From: Synechococcus sp. PROS-U-1
GTDB lineage: Bacteria; Cyanobacteriota; Cyanobacteriia; PCC-6307; Cyanobiaceae
Length of the DNA stretch: 64,000 nucleotides
NCBI RefSeq assembly: GCF_014279755.1
Contig: NZ_CP047951.1
Location: 1,240,001-1,304,000, forward strand
Direction of reading: 5' to 3'
Position 1 is the first letter of the stretch, and each line of letters starts with the position of its first letter. The notes below the pieces were generated by a model. It did no database searches, was not told the DNA's origin, and worked only from the letters and a program-made list of their open reading frames with translations. The position numbers were made by a program, and so were the translations under genes. Positions 24,177-34,289 of this stretch are shown here, piece after piece.

Positions 24177-24540
24177 CAGGACCTCCCACGGTCTGCGCGC
24201 GCTTGAACCTACGCATCACGTCACTGCGACCGCCATAAGTGCTGCGGATCTGCTGGTTGCAACAGGTGATGGCGAAGCCATCAAGCGCATCTGCTGGAAC
24301 GTCAAACAACCGCCCTAGCTCACTGACGCGGCAGAAATCAGGACGCTCGTCATAGATCCTGCAGCGCTGGCTGCCTGTGTCGTAGTGAATGCACCAACCA
24401 TCCGCCCCCACCATGGCCAGGTAGGTGGTCTGTTGGTCGTCGCTCAAGGCCGCCAGTGCATCAGCTCGTTCGTCTGGTGCGAGTCGGCAACAAGCGCCGC
24501 AGTGCTTGATGCAGGTCCATTGATGCTTTTGTCTGGTCAT
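24166..24540 (-). CDS. YkgJ-family cysteine-cluster protein
   Basis: A 124-residue protein with the CxxxCGxCC cluster near the N-terminus (TCIKHCGACCRL), CIHYD and CRIYDERPDFCRV in the middle, and a CC pair near residue 90. This is the YkgJ/UPF0153 pattern, thought to bind an iron-sulfur cluster or zinc, of unknown biological role. The start MTRQKHQWTCIK is clean. It is first in a transcript with the two half-size UPF0016 transporters, suggesting a link to metal handling. Confidence 0.85.
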   Translation of the reverse strand: MTRQKHQWTCIKHCGACCRLAPDERADALAALSDDQQTTYLAMVGADGWCIHYDTGSQRCRIYDERPDFCRVSELGRLFDVPADALDGFAITCCNQQIRSTYGGRSDVMRRFKRAQTVGGPVDQ

Positions 24541-24648
24541 GGCTGATGCTGTGACAAGCCATCACAGAGACAGGAACAAATCCATCGGTCTTGGCGCAGA
24601 GCCCCGTAGCCTGTTAGGTGAGACCTCTTCGGACAGCGCTGCATCGTC

Positions 24649-24756
24649 ATGGGCTTTGACATTCACCTGATCGCCAACTTTGCCGCCCTGGCGTTGATCA
24701 CCATTGCCGGCCCCGCTGTCATCTTCATCCTCTTCTATCGCCGCGGCGCCCTCTGA
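24649..24756 (+). CDS. psb30: Photosystem II protein Psb30 (Ycf12)
   Basis: A 35-residue single-helix protein reading [20 protein letters not shown], then [15 protein letters not shown]. The sequence, with a short N-terminus, a helix containing AGPAV and a final RRGAL, is that of Psb30/Ycf12, a small peripheral subunit of photosystem II near cytochrome b559. It stands alone between recJ and the YkgJ gene, with its own upstream region. Confidence 0.93.
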   Translation: MGFDIHLIANFAALALITIAGPAVIFILFYRRGAL

Positions 24757-24765
24757 CCCCGCGGT

Positions 24766-26664
24766 TTAAGGACGAAGCCCCAACCCCAGACAGGCTTCCT
24801 CCATCAATTGAATGACTCGTTTATCCCTTGCCAGGTCATCGTCACTGGTGAGGGATTCTTCTTGCTTCAGCCTCGCTTGGAGAGTCTCACCTTCTCGATT
24901 GGTAAGCATCAGGCCTGATGTTTCCGTCCAGCGGGCTGTGTACTGACGGGTCCCGCGGTTGATCAGCACCAGCTCCGTATGAGTTCGTATCGCTTTGAGC
25001 TCGAGTTGCAGCCGCTGTTCCCCCTGCCAACGGTTCATCGAAATGCTGAAGGCCACGTCACAGCAATCCGGTACGGCAGCTGAGGAATCCCATCGCCATG
25101 CAATGGCACGACGCTCGCTGTCTCCCTGGCGCAGCCTCAGGGCCAGATGACCTCCTTTGAGATCACGGCGCTCCTCAACGTTGACGCTCCGAGACCAGAA
25201 CAGCGGCTTTGGATGACCGATTCCAAAGGGAGCCAGGGACTGCAAATGTCGCCACAGATCCCAGTTCACATCCTTCAACTGCAGGAGGGCATCGGGTTGC
25301 ACGGGTCTGCCCTTGGCCTGGGTGATCAGCCAGCCATCCGCCTGTTCGCAGAGGCGTTCGTGCAGGACATGCACCTGCTCCGCTTTCACAGTGAACCCTC
25401 CTGCCGCGGGATGGCCCCCAAAGCGGATTAAGAGTTCACTGCAGTTTGAAAGGGCGCGATCCACAGCAAAACCGACGGGTCCCCTTACCGAAGCCCGAAG
25501 ACAGCCATCACCATCTCCGGCAAGGAGAGCAGTGGGTCGGTGGTAACGCTCCATCAGACGCGCGGCAACAATGCCAATCACGCCGTGGTGCCAGTGGCTT
25601 TGCGCCAACAGCAAAAAAGACGGGAGAGCGTCACTGGTCTCAGCCTCCACAAGCGCCACGGCCTCCGCTTCAATCGCGTCGCAGAGATCCCGTCGCTGGC
25701 GGTTGAAATCATCACAACGCCGTGCCAGCGCCATGGCCGAATCAGGGTCCTCGGCCGTGAGCAGGTCCACCACAAGCCTCGGCTCACCCAGTCGGCCGAC
25801 GGCATTGATCCTCGGTGCAATCTGGAAGCCGATGTCCTCGGCCGTCAGGGGACGTTCGCCAAGACCCGCCAACCGTTGCAGCGCTTGCAAGCCTTTGCAC
25901 TCGGAACGGTGCAGATGATTCAACCCGTCAAGCAGCCAGCTGCGGTTGGCGCCAACGAGGGGAGCCATATCAGCCACCGTTCCTATGCAGAAGAGGTCCC
26001 GAGCCACACGGATGGCCTCCGGATGATTCATGCCCTCGGCAACGGCATGGGCGAGCACATAGGCAAGGCCCACCCCTGCCAGACCGCGATAGGGGGAGCC
26101 ATCCGGCGTGGTCGCCGGGTGAATCAGGGCGGTCATGGGTGGCCGCTCTGTAGGGATGGTGTGGTGATCGGTCACGATCACCTGCATCTGCAAACTGGCG
26201 GCTAGATCCAGCGCCTCTCTGGCTGCGACGCCGTTGTCGACGGTGACCAGAAGCCGCACACCATCGTCATAGAGACGCTGCACCATCGCTGGATTAAGGC
26301 CATACCCCTCGTCCATCCGCGACGGGATGGCTGGCTCCGGATTTGCTCCAAGGGGGGCTAGCGCTCTCAACAGCAGTGCTGTGCTGGTCATTCCGTCGGC
26401 GTCGTAATCGCCACAGATGGCCACGCGTTCTCTTGAACGGCATGCCTCGATCAACCGCGCACAAGCCTGGGTCAGATCGGGGAAGTGATCGCTGGTCGGG
26501 GGCAGGTCACCAGGAGAGAGAAAGGTCTCCGCCTCGGCTCGTGAGGTGAATCCCCTACGCCGCAGAACACATCGAAGTGCCAGCGGTAGATCAAGCCCCT
26601 GCAATGGTGACGGTTCCACCACGGCTGGGAGGGACCAGGACCAGTGGAGGGGAACGGCCGGCAA
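24766..26664 (-). CDS. recJ: Single-stranded-DNA-specific exonuclease RecJ
   Basis: A 5'-3' single-strand exonuclease in recombination and mismatch repair. The 632-residue protein shows the DHH superfamily motifs in order: AICGDYDADGMTSTALLL, LLVTVDNGVAA, IVTDHHTIPTE and GLAGVGLAYVLAHA (metal-binding Asp and His), then a DHHA1 domain with RFGGHPAAGGFTV. The C-terminal OB part is normal. The start MPAVPLHWSW diverges from the HAD phosphatase gene 32 bases away. Its 3' end lies ten bases from the psb30 stop. Confidence 0.95.
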   Translation of the reverse strand: MPAVPLHWSWSLPAVVEPSPLQGLDLPLALRCVLRRRGFTSRAEAETFLSPGDLPPTSDHFPDLTQACARLIEACRSRERVAICGDYDADGMTSTALLLRALAPLGANPEPAIPSRMDEGYGLNPAMVQRLYDDGVRLLVTVDNGVAAREALDLAASLQMQVIVTDHHTIPTERPPMTALIHPATTPDGSPYRGLAGVGLAYVLAHAVAEGMNHPEAIRVARDLFCIGTVADMAPLVGANRSWLLDGLNHLHRSECKGLQALQRLAGLGERPLTAEDIGFQIAPRINAVGRLGEPRLVVDLLTAEDPDSAMALARRCDDFNRQRRDLCDAIEAEAVALVEAETSDALPSFLLLAQSHWHHGVIGIVAARLMERYHRPTALLAGDGDGCLRASVRGPVGFAVDRALSNCSELLIRFGGHPAAGGFTVKAEQVHVLHERLCEQADGWLITQAKGRPVQPDALLQLKDVNWDLWRHLQSLAPFGIGHPKPLFWSRSVNVEERRDLKGGHLALRLRQGDSERRAIAWRWDSSAAVPDCCDVAFSISMNRWQGEQRLQLELKAIRTHTELVLINRGTRQYTARWTETSGLMLTNREGETLQARLKQEESLTSDDDLARDKRVIQLMEEACLGLGLRP

Positions 26665-26696
26665 AGGAACGGAACAGACGGTGATGTTCCAGCATT

Positions 26697-27476
26697 GTGC
26701 CGTTGCTGGTCATCAAGGTGAACAGGCTTTCAGCAGTCTTTTGGGATGTGGATGGAACCTTGGCTGACACGGAGATGGACGGTCATCGTCCAGCCTTCAA
26801 TACGGCGTTCAAAGAACTGAATCTCCCGTTTCACTGGGATGAGACGCTCTACAACACGCTGCTGGCGATCCCCGGGGGACTCCGCAGGGTGAAGCTTCAT
26901 GCTGAAGACCGTGGAGTGACGCTCAGCCAGGAACAACTGGAGCAAGTGCGGGATCGCAAACGAGTGCATTACCTCGAGCGTGTCCGCAAGGGCCACGTGC
27001 GCTTGCGTCCCGGTGTCAGGAGACTGCTGGAGGAACTGCACCGCGCGGGGGTGCAGCAGTGGATTGTGACCTCTAGTGGATCAGCTTCTGTGATGGCCCT
27101 GCTCGAGCAGGTTCAGTCGCTCATCCCCCCCTTCGATGGCGTCGTGACATCCGACGACGTGTCAACAGGGAAGCCCGCACCAGATGGCTATCTGCTGGCC
27201 CTCAGACGCAGTGGCGCCGATGGGGCTGCAAGTCTTGCTGTAGAGGATTCAGCAGCAGGTTTGTCCGCCGCAACAGGAGCTGGTTTGCGATGTCTGCTGA
27301 CACCATCCCCCTGGGATGCGGCTGCCCTGCGTGATGCCGTTGCCGATGCCACTGCGGTGCTGGATCACTTGGGGGATCCAGGGCACCCGGCAAGCGTGCT
27401 TTCAGGGGCCCCTTGCCAGGACGGAACAGTGACGCTGAAGTATCTGCAGACTCTGCTGGAGGTGCCTGATCGATGA
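26697..27476 (+). CDS. HAD-family phosphatase (CbbY/beta-PGM-like)
   Basis: A 259-residue haloacid dehalogenase phosphatase. Motif I is FWDVDGTLADTE with both catalytic Asp; motif II is WIVTSSGS; motif III is the conserved Lys in VSTGKPAPDGY; motif IV is LAVEDSAAGLSAA. A helical cap follows motif I. These features are typical of CbbY proteins that dephosphorylate sugar phosphates such as xylulose-1,5-bisphosphate. GTG at 26697 is used; GTG at 26718 is an alternative. It overlaps the Ycf20 gene by four bases and is followed by glycerate kinase, hinting at a carbon-metabolism operon. Confidence 0.88.
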   Translation: MPLLVIKVNRLSAVFWDVDGTLADTEMDGHRPAFNTAFKELNLPFHWDETLYNTLLAIPGGLRRVKLHAEDRGVTLSQEQLEQVRDRKRVHYLERVRKGHVRLRPGVRRLLEELHRAGVQQWIVTSSGSASVMALLEQVQSLIPPFDGVVTSDDVSTGKPAPDGYLLALRRSGADGAASLAVEDSAAGLSAATGAGLRCLLTPSPWDAAALRDAVADATAVLDHLGDPGHPASVLSGAPCQDGTVTLKYLQTLLEVPDR

Positions 27477-27784
27477 GCTCCATCCAGCGCACGCGGCTCG
27501 CGGGTCTTCAGAGCAGTTGGGGAGCAAATCTCCGGCGGAATTGGTCAGGCCCCTGGTGGCGACGCAGTGCGTCGTTGCTGATACTTCTCCTCGGTTTCTT
27601 CATCGGCAGCAACCTCACGGTGCACCTGGCGAATGCCGTAGGCGTCAGGACATTTACTGCCCTCTATGCCCTTATGGCCTGTGAGTTGTTGGTGCTTGGG
27701 CGCCGTCGTCTCCCCTGGCTCGACAACCTGCGACTCGGATTCGTTTACGCCGTTGTTTTGGAGGCGTTCAAAGTTGGATCCTGA
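27473..27784 (+). CDS. DUF565/Ycf20-like membrane protein
   Basis: A 103-residue protein. After a basic N-terminus (TRLAGLQSSWGANLRRNW) comes PWWRRSASLLILLLGFFIGS, the family-defining first helix, then a second (TALYALMACELLVLG) and third ([17 protein letters not shown]) hydrophobic stretch. This is the DUF565/Ycf20 family, found in cyanobacteria and plastids; plant relatives affect photoprotection. The start overlaps the phosphatase stop (ATGA) and its 3' end overlaps the kinase start, so translation is likely coupled. Confidence 0.85.
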   Translation: MSSIQRTRLAGLQSSWGANLRRNWSGPWWRRSASLLILLLGFFIGSNLTVHLANAVGVRTFTALYALMACELLVLGRRRLPWLDNLRLGFVYAVVLEAFKVGS

Positions 27785-28751
27785 GGGCCAACGCTTCATT
27801 TCGAACCGCGATCAGCAACGGTTGCTCCACCACCTTGAACTGGGTGATGCAGTGTCCTGGTTTGCCGAGCAGCGCAGGACATTGCGCCATCGGGTAGCCC
27901 TCGACCGATGGCATCCCGCGGCGGCACCGGATTGGTTGTGGTCGGTGGGCTTGCCCCTCCTGAGCCTTGCGGATCAATGGCAGGGGGAACGTCGTCTGCT
28001 TGGGCTCAGTGCTCTACCTGGATGTGGGAAGACGACCCTCGGGCAATGGATCGAAGCCGCCGCAGAGGGTCTTGGCCTCTCCATTCAGGTGGTTTCGCTC
28101 GATGATTTTTATTTCGAGGCGGATCAGCTTGATGCAGCAATGCGAGGCAACCCCTGGGGTGTGCCTCGTGCACTGCCGGGAAGTCACGACCTGAACCTTC
28201 TGAAGGACTGCCTTCGACAATGGCGACAGGGCCAGGACGTGCAGATGCCCTGCTTTGACAAAGCGAGAAGGGATGGCCGTGGGGACCGCAGCGGTTGGCG
28301 ACGCTGTGATGCCGACCTCCTGATTCTTGAGGGTTGGTTTGTTGGCTGCACATCAGTACTGTCCCCCGAACTTGCAGAGGCCCATCTCGAATCGCCGCTC
28401 ACGCCACAGGAGCTGGACTGGCGCAAACAACTGCAGCCCGAACTCTCGCGTTATGAGGATGTATGGAACAGCTTCGATCAACTCTGGCAATTGCGGGCGA
28501 GGAATCTCAACGCTCCATTGATCTGGAAACGCCAACAGGAAGCAACGCTTCAGGCTGAACGTGGAGCGTCACTCTCCAATGCCGAACTGGAACGTTTCAT
28601 TCGAATGATTCTGTGCTCTCTGCCCTCGAGCTGTTTTCAAAACATGCGGGCGGATGTTGTTGTGGAGGTCGATCCGGATCGAACGTTGCGGCGAATCCAC
28701 CTCCCCAATGCGATTCAGGATTCGCTGTCGTCAGACTCACTCACCGGGTAG
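27774..28751 (+). CDS. D-glycerate 3-kinase
   Basis: Phosphorylates glycerate to 3-phosphoglycerate, the last step of photorespiration. The roughly 325-residue protein has a P-loop [20 protein letters not shown], then VVSLDDFYF and the family block [20 protein letters not shown], and [10 protein letters not shown], as in the plant/cyanobacterial GLYK family. A TTG at 27774 is the only sensible start after the preceding gene, overlapping its TGA region. The 3' end overlaps rpmF on the other strand by 37 bases. Confidence 0.88.
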   Translation: MDPEGQRFISNRDQQRLLHHLELGDAVSWFAEQRRTLRHRVALDRWHPAAAPDWLWSVGLPLLSLADQWQGERRLLGLSALPGCGKTTLGQWIEAAAEGLGLSIQVVSLDDFYFEADQLDAAMRGNPWGVPRALPGSHDLNLLKDCLRQWRQGQDVQMPCFDKARRDGRGDRSGWRRCDADLLILEGWFVGCTSVLSPELAEAHLESPLTPQELDWRKQLQPELSRYEDVWNSFDQLWQLRARNLNAPLIWKRQQEATLQAERGASLSNAELERFIRMILCSLPSSCFQNMRADVVVEVDPDRTLRRIHLPNAIQDSLSSDSLTG

Positions 28752-28891
28752 ACAAAACCCTGGGCACGGCCACTCAACACAGATTTGCCGAGGGACATTG
28801 CACGTTGGGCCGCAACGGCTGCCTTGCCCTTCCAGGTGGCACTGCGCTGGTTGCGCTTGGCCTTGGATGTTTTCTTCTTCGGGACGGCCAT
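28715..28891 (-). CDS. rpmF: 50S ribosomal protein L32
   Basis: A 58-residue ribosomal protein reading [20 protein letters not shown], then [20 protein letters not shown]. The N-terminal [17 protein letters not shown]-type signature is diagnostic of L32, here in the cysteine-free form. It has an acidic tail (ESDDSES). The gene is short and lies in the gap between glycerate kinase and the FtsH-like gene, overlapping the 3' end of the kinase by 37 bases on the opposite strand. Confidence 0.95.
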   Translation of the reverse strand: MAVPKKKTSKAKRNQRSATWKGKAAVAAQRAMSLGKSVLSGRAQGFVYPVSESDDSES

Positions 28892-28978
28892 TTCGCCTGG
28901 TGTATTTCCAAACAGGGATTGTCTCGTTTGGAACCCCCTTGCGTCAAATCGCTAGGCTCAAAGCAGCGCAGCGTTGAC

Positions 28979-30778
28979 GTGGCACCAGGTTCGGACAGCT
29001 CCAGTGGTTCCGCTGCCCCTCAGAAGGTTCAGCCTTCCTCGATTCAGGGCTTTTGGAAAAAGCAGGACACGGTGAGTTACTCCACCCTGCTGCGGGACAT
29101 CGACGCGAAACAGATCAAGCAGTTGGATCTTGTGCCGGGCCAAAGGGAGGTCAGGGTCCAGTACAACGACGGTCGACGCGTCACTGTCCCCGTTTTCGCG
29201 AACGACAATCAGATTCTTCGCGCAGCTGAGAGCTCGGGAACATCGTTGACCGTCGTGGATGTGCGACGCGAGCAAGCTGGACGCGAACTGGCTGGGACCC
29301 TGCTTCTGGTTCTGCTGGTGGTGATCGGTTTGTCTCTGCTGCTGAAACGTTCAGCGCAGATGGCGAATCGCGCCATGGGTTTTGGACGCAGCCAGCCCCG
29401 GTTGAAACCACAGGAGGACCTGCAACTTCGTTTTGAGGATGTCGCCGGCATCAACGATGCACGGCTCGAACTTGAGGAGGTGGTCACCTTCCTAAAGCAA
29501 CCGGAGGCGTTCATTCGTCTCGGCGCCAAAATTCCGAGGGGTGTGCTGCTGGTCGGTCCCCCAGGGACGGGCAAAACCCTTCTTGCCAAAGCAATTGCAG
29601 GGGAAGCGGGAGTGCCCTTCTTCTCGATGGCGGCCTCCGAATTTGTTGAATTGTTCGTTGGCGTTGGTGCGAGCAGAGTCCGCGATCTCTTCCGTCAAGC
29701 CAAGGAAAAATCCCCTTGCATCGTTTTCATTGATGAGATCGATGCTGTCGGTCGCCAGCGCGGAGCAGGGATCGGCGGAGGGAACGATGAACGCGAGCAA
29801 ACCCTCAATCAACTCCTCACGGAGATGGATGGATTCGAGGAGAACTCCGGCGTCATTCTTCTGGCCGCAACAAACCGAGCCGATGTTCTGGATGCCGCTC
29901 TTTTAAGGCCAGGACGCTTCGATCGCCGTATTGATGTGGGCCTGCCCGATCGTCGTGGTCGTGAAGCGATTCTCGCCGTGCATGCCAGAACGCGGCCCCT
30001 GGATGATTCCGTCTCGTTGTCGGATTGGGCCAGCAGGACTCCTGGGTTCTCCGGTGCAGATCTGGCCAACCTGCTGAATGAGGCGGCCATCCTCACGGCA
30101 CGTCAGAACATGCTCCGCATCGGACAGTTTCAGCTGGAAGGTGCCCTGGAACGAATCACGATGGGGCTGAGCAACCGACCCCTGCAAGACACCGCAAAGA
30201 AACGCCTCATTGCCTATCACGAGGTGGGACACGCCCTGGTGGCAACGCTTTTGCCGGCCGCCAATGCGGTGGACAAAGTCACAATTCTTCCCCGCGGGGG
30301 AGCCGGTGGATACACCCGCTTCATGCCAGATGAGGAGGTCCTCGATTCCGGTTTGATCACCCGTGCATCCTGCCTGGCGGATTTGGTGGTGGCTCTTGGA
30401 GGACGCGCTGCGGAACAGGTGGTCTTCGGCTCACTCGAAATCACCCAGGGAGCCAGTGGCGATCTTCAGATGGTGGCCCAACTGGCCCGCGAGATGGTGA
30501 CCCGGTTCGGCTTTTCCAACCTCGGTCCGATGGCGCTTGAGGGCCCAGGGGCGGAGGTGTTCCTGGGACGCGATTGGTTCAACCAACGGCCGGGCTATGC
30601 CGAATCCACTGGCCAGGCCATTGATGCCCAGATCCGCCACCTCGCCAAGAATGCATTGGCGCAAGCCATCGCTCTACTGGAACCACGCCGTGAATTAATG
30701 GACCACTTGGTTGAAGTTCTGATCGCCGAGGAAACCATCAACGGTGATCAGTTCCGCGAGATCACAGGCCTCCCATGA
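28979..30778 (+). CDS. FtsH-type ATP-dependent zinc metalloprotease
   Basis: A roughly 600-residue membrane AAA protease. AAA motifs: Walker [19 protein letters not shown], Walker [13 protein letters not shown], second region of homology [20 protein letters not shown]. Protease: zinc motif [10 protein letters not shown] with the third ligand Asp in GASGDLQMV. Before the AAA domain there is one clear membrane helix ([18 protein letters not shown]). The usual first N-terminal helix of FtsH is absent: residues 1-40 are hydrophilic ([10 protein letters not shown]). GTG at 28979 is used, since frames further upstream do not add a helix. The stop overlaps the start of UPF0182 (ATGA). Confidence 0.93.
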   Translation: MAPGSDSSSGSAAPQKVQPSSIQGFWKKQDTVSYSTLLRDIDAKQIKQLDLVPGQREVRVQYNDGRRVTVPVFANDNQILRAAESSGTSLTVVDVRREQAGRELAGTLLLVLLVVIGLSLLLKRSAQMANRAMGFGRSQPRLKPQEDLQLRFEDVAGINDARLELEEVVTFLKQPEAFIRLGAKIPRGVLLVGPPGTGKTLLAKAIAGEAGVPFFSMAASEFVELFVGVGASRVRDLFRQAKEKSPCIVFIDEIDAVGRQRGAGIGGGNDEREQTLNQLLTEMDGFEENSGVILLAATNRADVLDAALLRPGRFDRRIDVGLPDRRGREAILAVHARTRPLDDSVSLSDWASRTPGFSGADLANLLNEAAILTARQNMLRIGQFQLEGALERITMGLSNRPLQDTAKKRLIAYHEVGHALVATLLPAANAVDKVTILPRGGAGGYTRFMPDEEVLDSGLITRASCLADLVVALGGRAAEQVVFGSLEITQGASGDLQMVAQLAREMVTRFGFSNLGPMALEGPGAEVFLGRDWFNQRPGYAESTGQAIDAQIRHLAKNALAQAIALLEPRRELMDHLVEVLIAEETINGDQFREITGLP

Positions 30779-33522
30779 AACGCCTTCTCCTTCTGCTGCC
30801 GCTGGTTGTTGTCGCAGCCCGGATGCAGATCGAGTGGCTCTGGTTTGATCAGTTCGCCTGGACCAATGTTCTGCTGAAGCGCTGGCTTCTACAGCTTCTG
30901 TTCGCGGGGTTGGCATTGCTCCCGCTGTTCGCTGCACGGACTTGGTCGAGACAGTTCAGGAGTCAGAACGTTGCAACAACTCAGGGAACGTGCCTAACCG
31001 GCTGGTCCTACGGAACTGCCCTGATTCTTTGTGGTGCTGTGGTGCTGGTCAGCTCAATGCTGGCGCTCGATCTGTTGGTGTTGTCCATCCAGCATCCTTT
31101 CCTGCTGGGCGAATGGCACCAGCATTTGTGGCCCCATAACCGGATCACGACTGTTGTGATGCTGATCCAGGCCGGGCTGGTTGCCCTGGTGATGGCCTGG
31201 CCGCGCTGGAGCCCCTGGCTGGCACGGGTTATTGCCGGATCTTTCGTTGTGGTCGTCGCTCGATCGTGGGGGATCTGGTCGTTATCCCTCTGGATTCCCA
31301 ACACCTCCTTGTCTGATCAACTGCTGAAGGCTGATATCAGCTTCGGACTGGGTCGGTTCGTTGGTGTGCATTTAGTCCTGGAGCTCCTGGTCATCAGCGC
31401 CGCATTCACGCTTAGCTTTGAGCTCTGGCGGTGTCTGGCCCGATCGAAAGCTCTCTCTGACTGGGCCAGTCCAGTCTTTTCAGCGAAACAGATCCAGCTG
31501 CTCAAGCTGCTCTCGGCTGCTCTTCTGCTGGGGTCGGCAGGACTGGTGTGGTTATCGAGGCATCAACTGCTTTGGACCCAACACGGATTGGTGGCTGGTG
31601 CCGGTTGGCTTCAGCATCACCTCACCCTTCCGTTGCGTGCTGGCGTCACACTGCTGCTGGTTCTGATCGCACTCGCACTCCTGTTGCCTGGTCGCCGACG
31701 GCTGCGTCAGGGAATGGTCTTGGCCCTGGCATCGCTCGTGGCGATCGAGATCATCGCTACACCGCTGACACGCTGGCTGGTGGTGCAACCTCAGGAACTG
31801 GATCTTCAGGCGCCATACATCGCCAAAGCGATTCAGGCAACACAGCGGGGATTCCAGCTGGATCGAATCAAACGGCGTGTTTATGAACCGAAGACCAAGC
31901 TCAGCAGCGCTGATCTGGAGCAAGGCGAAAGCACCCTGGCCAATGTGCGCCTATGGGACAGCGCTCCGCTGCTCGAGGCCAATCGACAACTGCAACAACT
32001 TCGTGTTTATTACCGCTTTTCGAATGCGGCCGTTGATCGTTATCCGCTCAATCAAGACAGCGATACCGCACAACAGGTGATCCTTTCGGCCCGTGAATTG
32101 GATCAATCAGCCCTGCCACGCCGATCAAGAACCTGGCAGAACCGCCATTTCATTTTCACGCATGGCTACGGATTCACGGTGAGCCCAGTCAACGAGCGCA
32201 GCAACGATGGTTTGCCATCGTATTTCATTAGTGACCTCGGCACAGAAACAAGAATTGAGGGAAATGAGGCACTGGGAATTGATCAATCGGAGGTCAGAGA
32301 AGCAATCCCTGTTGGCGATGCCGCGCTCTATTACGGAATGCTGCCCTCTCCCTATGCCATCGCGCCTACGCAGATCCCAGAATTCGATTATCCAGAAGGA
32401 GATCTCAATGTTGTCACCCACTATCAGGGATCTGGGGGGGTATCGATCGGATCCTGGCTGCAACGGTGTGCTGCTGCTGTTTACCTCCATGAGCCACGTC
32501 TGCTGACAACGAAAGCCATCAACGCGGATTCAAAGCTTCTGATTCGGCGTGAAGTTAGAAATCGTGTTGAAGCGATCGCTCCATTCATTGATTTTCGTGG
32601 TGATCCCTATTTGATCTCGATTCCAGGGCCTGCACCAGAATCTCAACAGACGGCTGAATTACAATCTGAGCAACGCCAACAACATCAGTATTGGGTCGTC
32701 GAAGGTTATACCCATAGTTCCACGCTTGCCTATAGCTCGGCTGTGGGGACAGATAATACGGAACGGTATTTAAGAAATTCCGTCAAAGCAATCGTAGATG
32801 CCTACAACGGCAGCATTCATTTTTATATCTCAGAACCGGATGATCCAATCATCAGCGCATGGAATCAAATATTCCCGGACTTGTTCGAATCAATGACGGC
32901 AATGCCGAAATTTGTTCTTGATCACCTCAGAGTTCCTGAGGACTTCTTCAACGTTCAGGTCAATCAGATGAAGCGTTACCACGTTGAAGACCCAAGAATT
33001 TTCTATAGCGGTGATGATGTCTGGCAAGTTCCAAGTGAAATTTATGGGGGCCGGAAAGTTGACGTCGAGCCTTATCACATCACTGCACAAGTTCAGGGGA
33101 ATGACAATTCAGAATTCCTCCTGCTGCAACCACTCACACCGTTGGCACGGCCGAATTTAACGGCTTGGTTGGCAGCTCGGAACGACGGTGATCACTATGG
33201 TGAATTGCTTCTCATCGATTTCCCAAAGGACAAGAACATTCTTGGCCCTGAACAGGTTCAGGCTCTGATTCATCAAGATCCAGAAGTCAGCAAGGTGTTT
33301 GGACTCTGGGATCAAGGTGATCTCGAGCTTGTGCAAGGCAATCTCCTGGTTCTTCCTCTTGGCGACGGTCTTCTCTACGTAGAACCGGTTTATCTGCGCA
33401 CCAGCAAAGTTGGCCTGCCCTCATTGGCACGGATCGTCGTCAGTGATGGTCGCTCGATCGCCATGGACCAGAGTTTGTCCCTTGCCTTGGAACAACTCAT
33501 GAAAAAAGCCCCACCCGTTTAA
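30775..33522 (+). CDS. UPF0182 family large membrane protein
   Basis: A 915-residue protein. The N-terminal third holds about seven membrane helices starting [20 protein letters not shown] with the family's EWLWFDQFAW motif; the remainder is a large extracytoplasmic domain with blocks such as LWDSAPLLEANRQLQQLRVY, YRFSNAAVDRYPL and EVDPRIF-type segments (YHVEDPRIFYSGDDVWQVP). This is the UPF0182/COG1615 family of unknown function, widespread in cyanobacteria and actinobacteria. The ATGA overlap with the FtsH-type protease implies coupled translation and perhaps a shared role in membrane quality control. Confidence 0.92.
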   Translation: MKRLLLLLPLVVVAARMQIEWLWFDQFAWTNVLLKRWLLQLLFAGLALLPLFAARTWSRQFRSQNVATTQGTCLTGWSYGTALILCGAVVLVSSMLALDLLVLSIQHPFLLGEWHQHLWPHNRITTVVMLIQAGLVALVMAWPRWSPWLARVIAGSFVVVVARSWGIWSLSLWIPNTSLSDQLLKADISFGLGRFVGVHLVLELLVISAAFTLSFELWRCLARSKALSDWASPVFSAKQIQLLKLLSAALLLGSAGLVWLSRHQLLWTQHGLVAGAGWLQHHLTLPLRAGVTLLLVLIALALLLPGRRRLRQGMVLALASLVAIEIIATPLTRWLVVQPQELDLQAPYIAKAIQATQRGFQLDRIKRRVYEPKTKLSSADLEQGESTLANVRLWDSAPLLEANRQLQQLRVYYRFSNAAVDRYPLNQDSDTAQQVILSARELDQSALPRRSRTWQNRHFIFTHGYGFTVSPVNERSNDGLPSYFISDLGTETRIEGNEALGIDQSEVREAIPVGDAALYYGMLPSPYAIAPTQIPEFDYPEGDLNVVTHYQGSGGVSIGSWLQRCAAAVYLHEPRLLTTKAINADSKLLIRREVRNRVEAIAPFIDFRGDPYLISIPGPAPESQQTAELQSEQRQQHQYWVVEGYTHSSTLAYSSAVGTDNTERYLRNSVKAIVDAYNGSIHFYISEPDDPIISAWNQIFPDLFESMTAMPKFVLDHLRVPEDFFNVQVNQMKRYHVEDPRIFYSGDDVWQVPSEIYGGRKVDVEPYHITAQVQGNDNSEFLLLQPLTPLARPNLTAWLAARNDGDHYGELLLIDFPKDKNILGPEQVQALIHQDPEVSKVFGLWDQGDLELVQGNLLVLPLGDGLLYVEPVYLRTSKVGLPSLARIVVSDGRSIAMDQSLSLALEQLMKKAPPV

Positions 33523-33565
33523 GGGCAGGGCCGAGAAAATAGGCCGGATGGCGTACTGAGTCGAA

Positions 33566-34168
33566 TCAGCCGATGGCGGAGAAATACTCCTTGGAGCCTT
33601 TGGGATCGGGCTTCATGGTTTTATCGCCAGGAGTCCAGTTGGCAGGGCAGACTTCATCAGGATTGGACTGCACATACTGGAAGGCCTGCAGAACCCGCAG
33701 CGTTTCATCAACATTGCGACCCACGGGCAGGTTGTTGATCGTGGCGTGCATGATCACGCCATCGGGATCGATGATGAACAGACCGCGCAAGGCGACACCC
33801 TCAGCGTCATCGAGGACGTTGTAGGCCGTCGAGATCTCCTTCTTCAGGTCAGCAACGAGCGGATAGTTGATATCGCCCAGGCCACCCTGATTGCGGGCAG
33901 TCTGAATCCAAGCCAGGTGGCTGAACTGACTGTCGACGGAAACGCCGAGAACTTCGGTGTTCTTGCTCGAGAAATCAGAGTATCGGTCGCTGAAGGCCGT
34001 GATTTCAGTCGGGCAGACGAAGGTGAAATCCAGTGGGTAGAAGAACAGCACCACATACTTGCCCCGGTACTGGGACAGCGTGATTTCCTTGAACTCCTGG
34101 TCCACCACTGCGGTGGCTGTGAAATCAGGGGCCTGCTGGCCAACGCGCAGGCAACCGTTGTCGGTCAT
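33566..34168 (-). CDS. 2-Cys peroxiredoxin
   Basis: Reduces hydrogen peroxide and organic hydroperoxides using thioredoxin. The 200-residue protein has the peroxidatic cysteine in [19 protein letters not shown] and the resolving cysteine in [13 protein letters not shown], making it a typical 2-Cys (AhpC/Prx1) enzyme. The [10 protein letters not shown] block of sensitive eukaryote-like peroxiredoxins is present, and a YF tail motif (KEYFSAIG) also, so peroxide-inactivation sensitivity is possible. It converges with UPF0182. Confidence 0.95.
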   Translation of the reverse strand: MTDNGCLRVGQQAPDFTATAVVDQEFKEITLSQYRGKYVVLFFYPLDFTFVCPTEITAFSDRYSDFSSKNTEVLGVSVDSQFSHLAWIQTARNQGGLGDINYPLVADLKKEISTAYNVLDDAEGVALRGLFIIDPDGVIMHATINNLPVGRNVDETLRVLQAFQYVQSNPDEVCPANWTPGDKTMKPDPKGSKEYFSAIG

Positions 34169-34289
34169 GATCAGGGGGAGAATGAATGACCTGAAGGGCG
34201 CAATCGACTTAATACGTAGTCGATTCGACTTCCAGTTTCATGTTTCAACCTATCACGGCTTTGGCTGTCCGTCGCCATAAACTCTGTTG

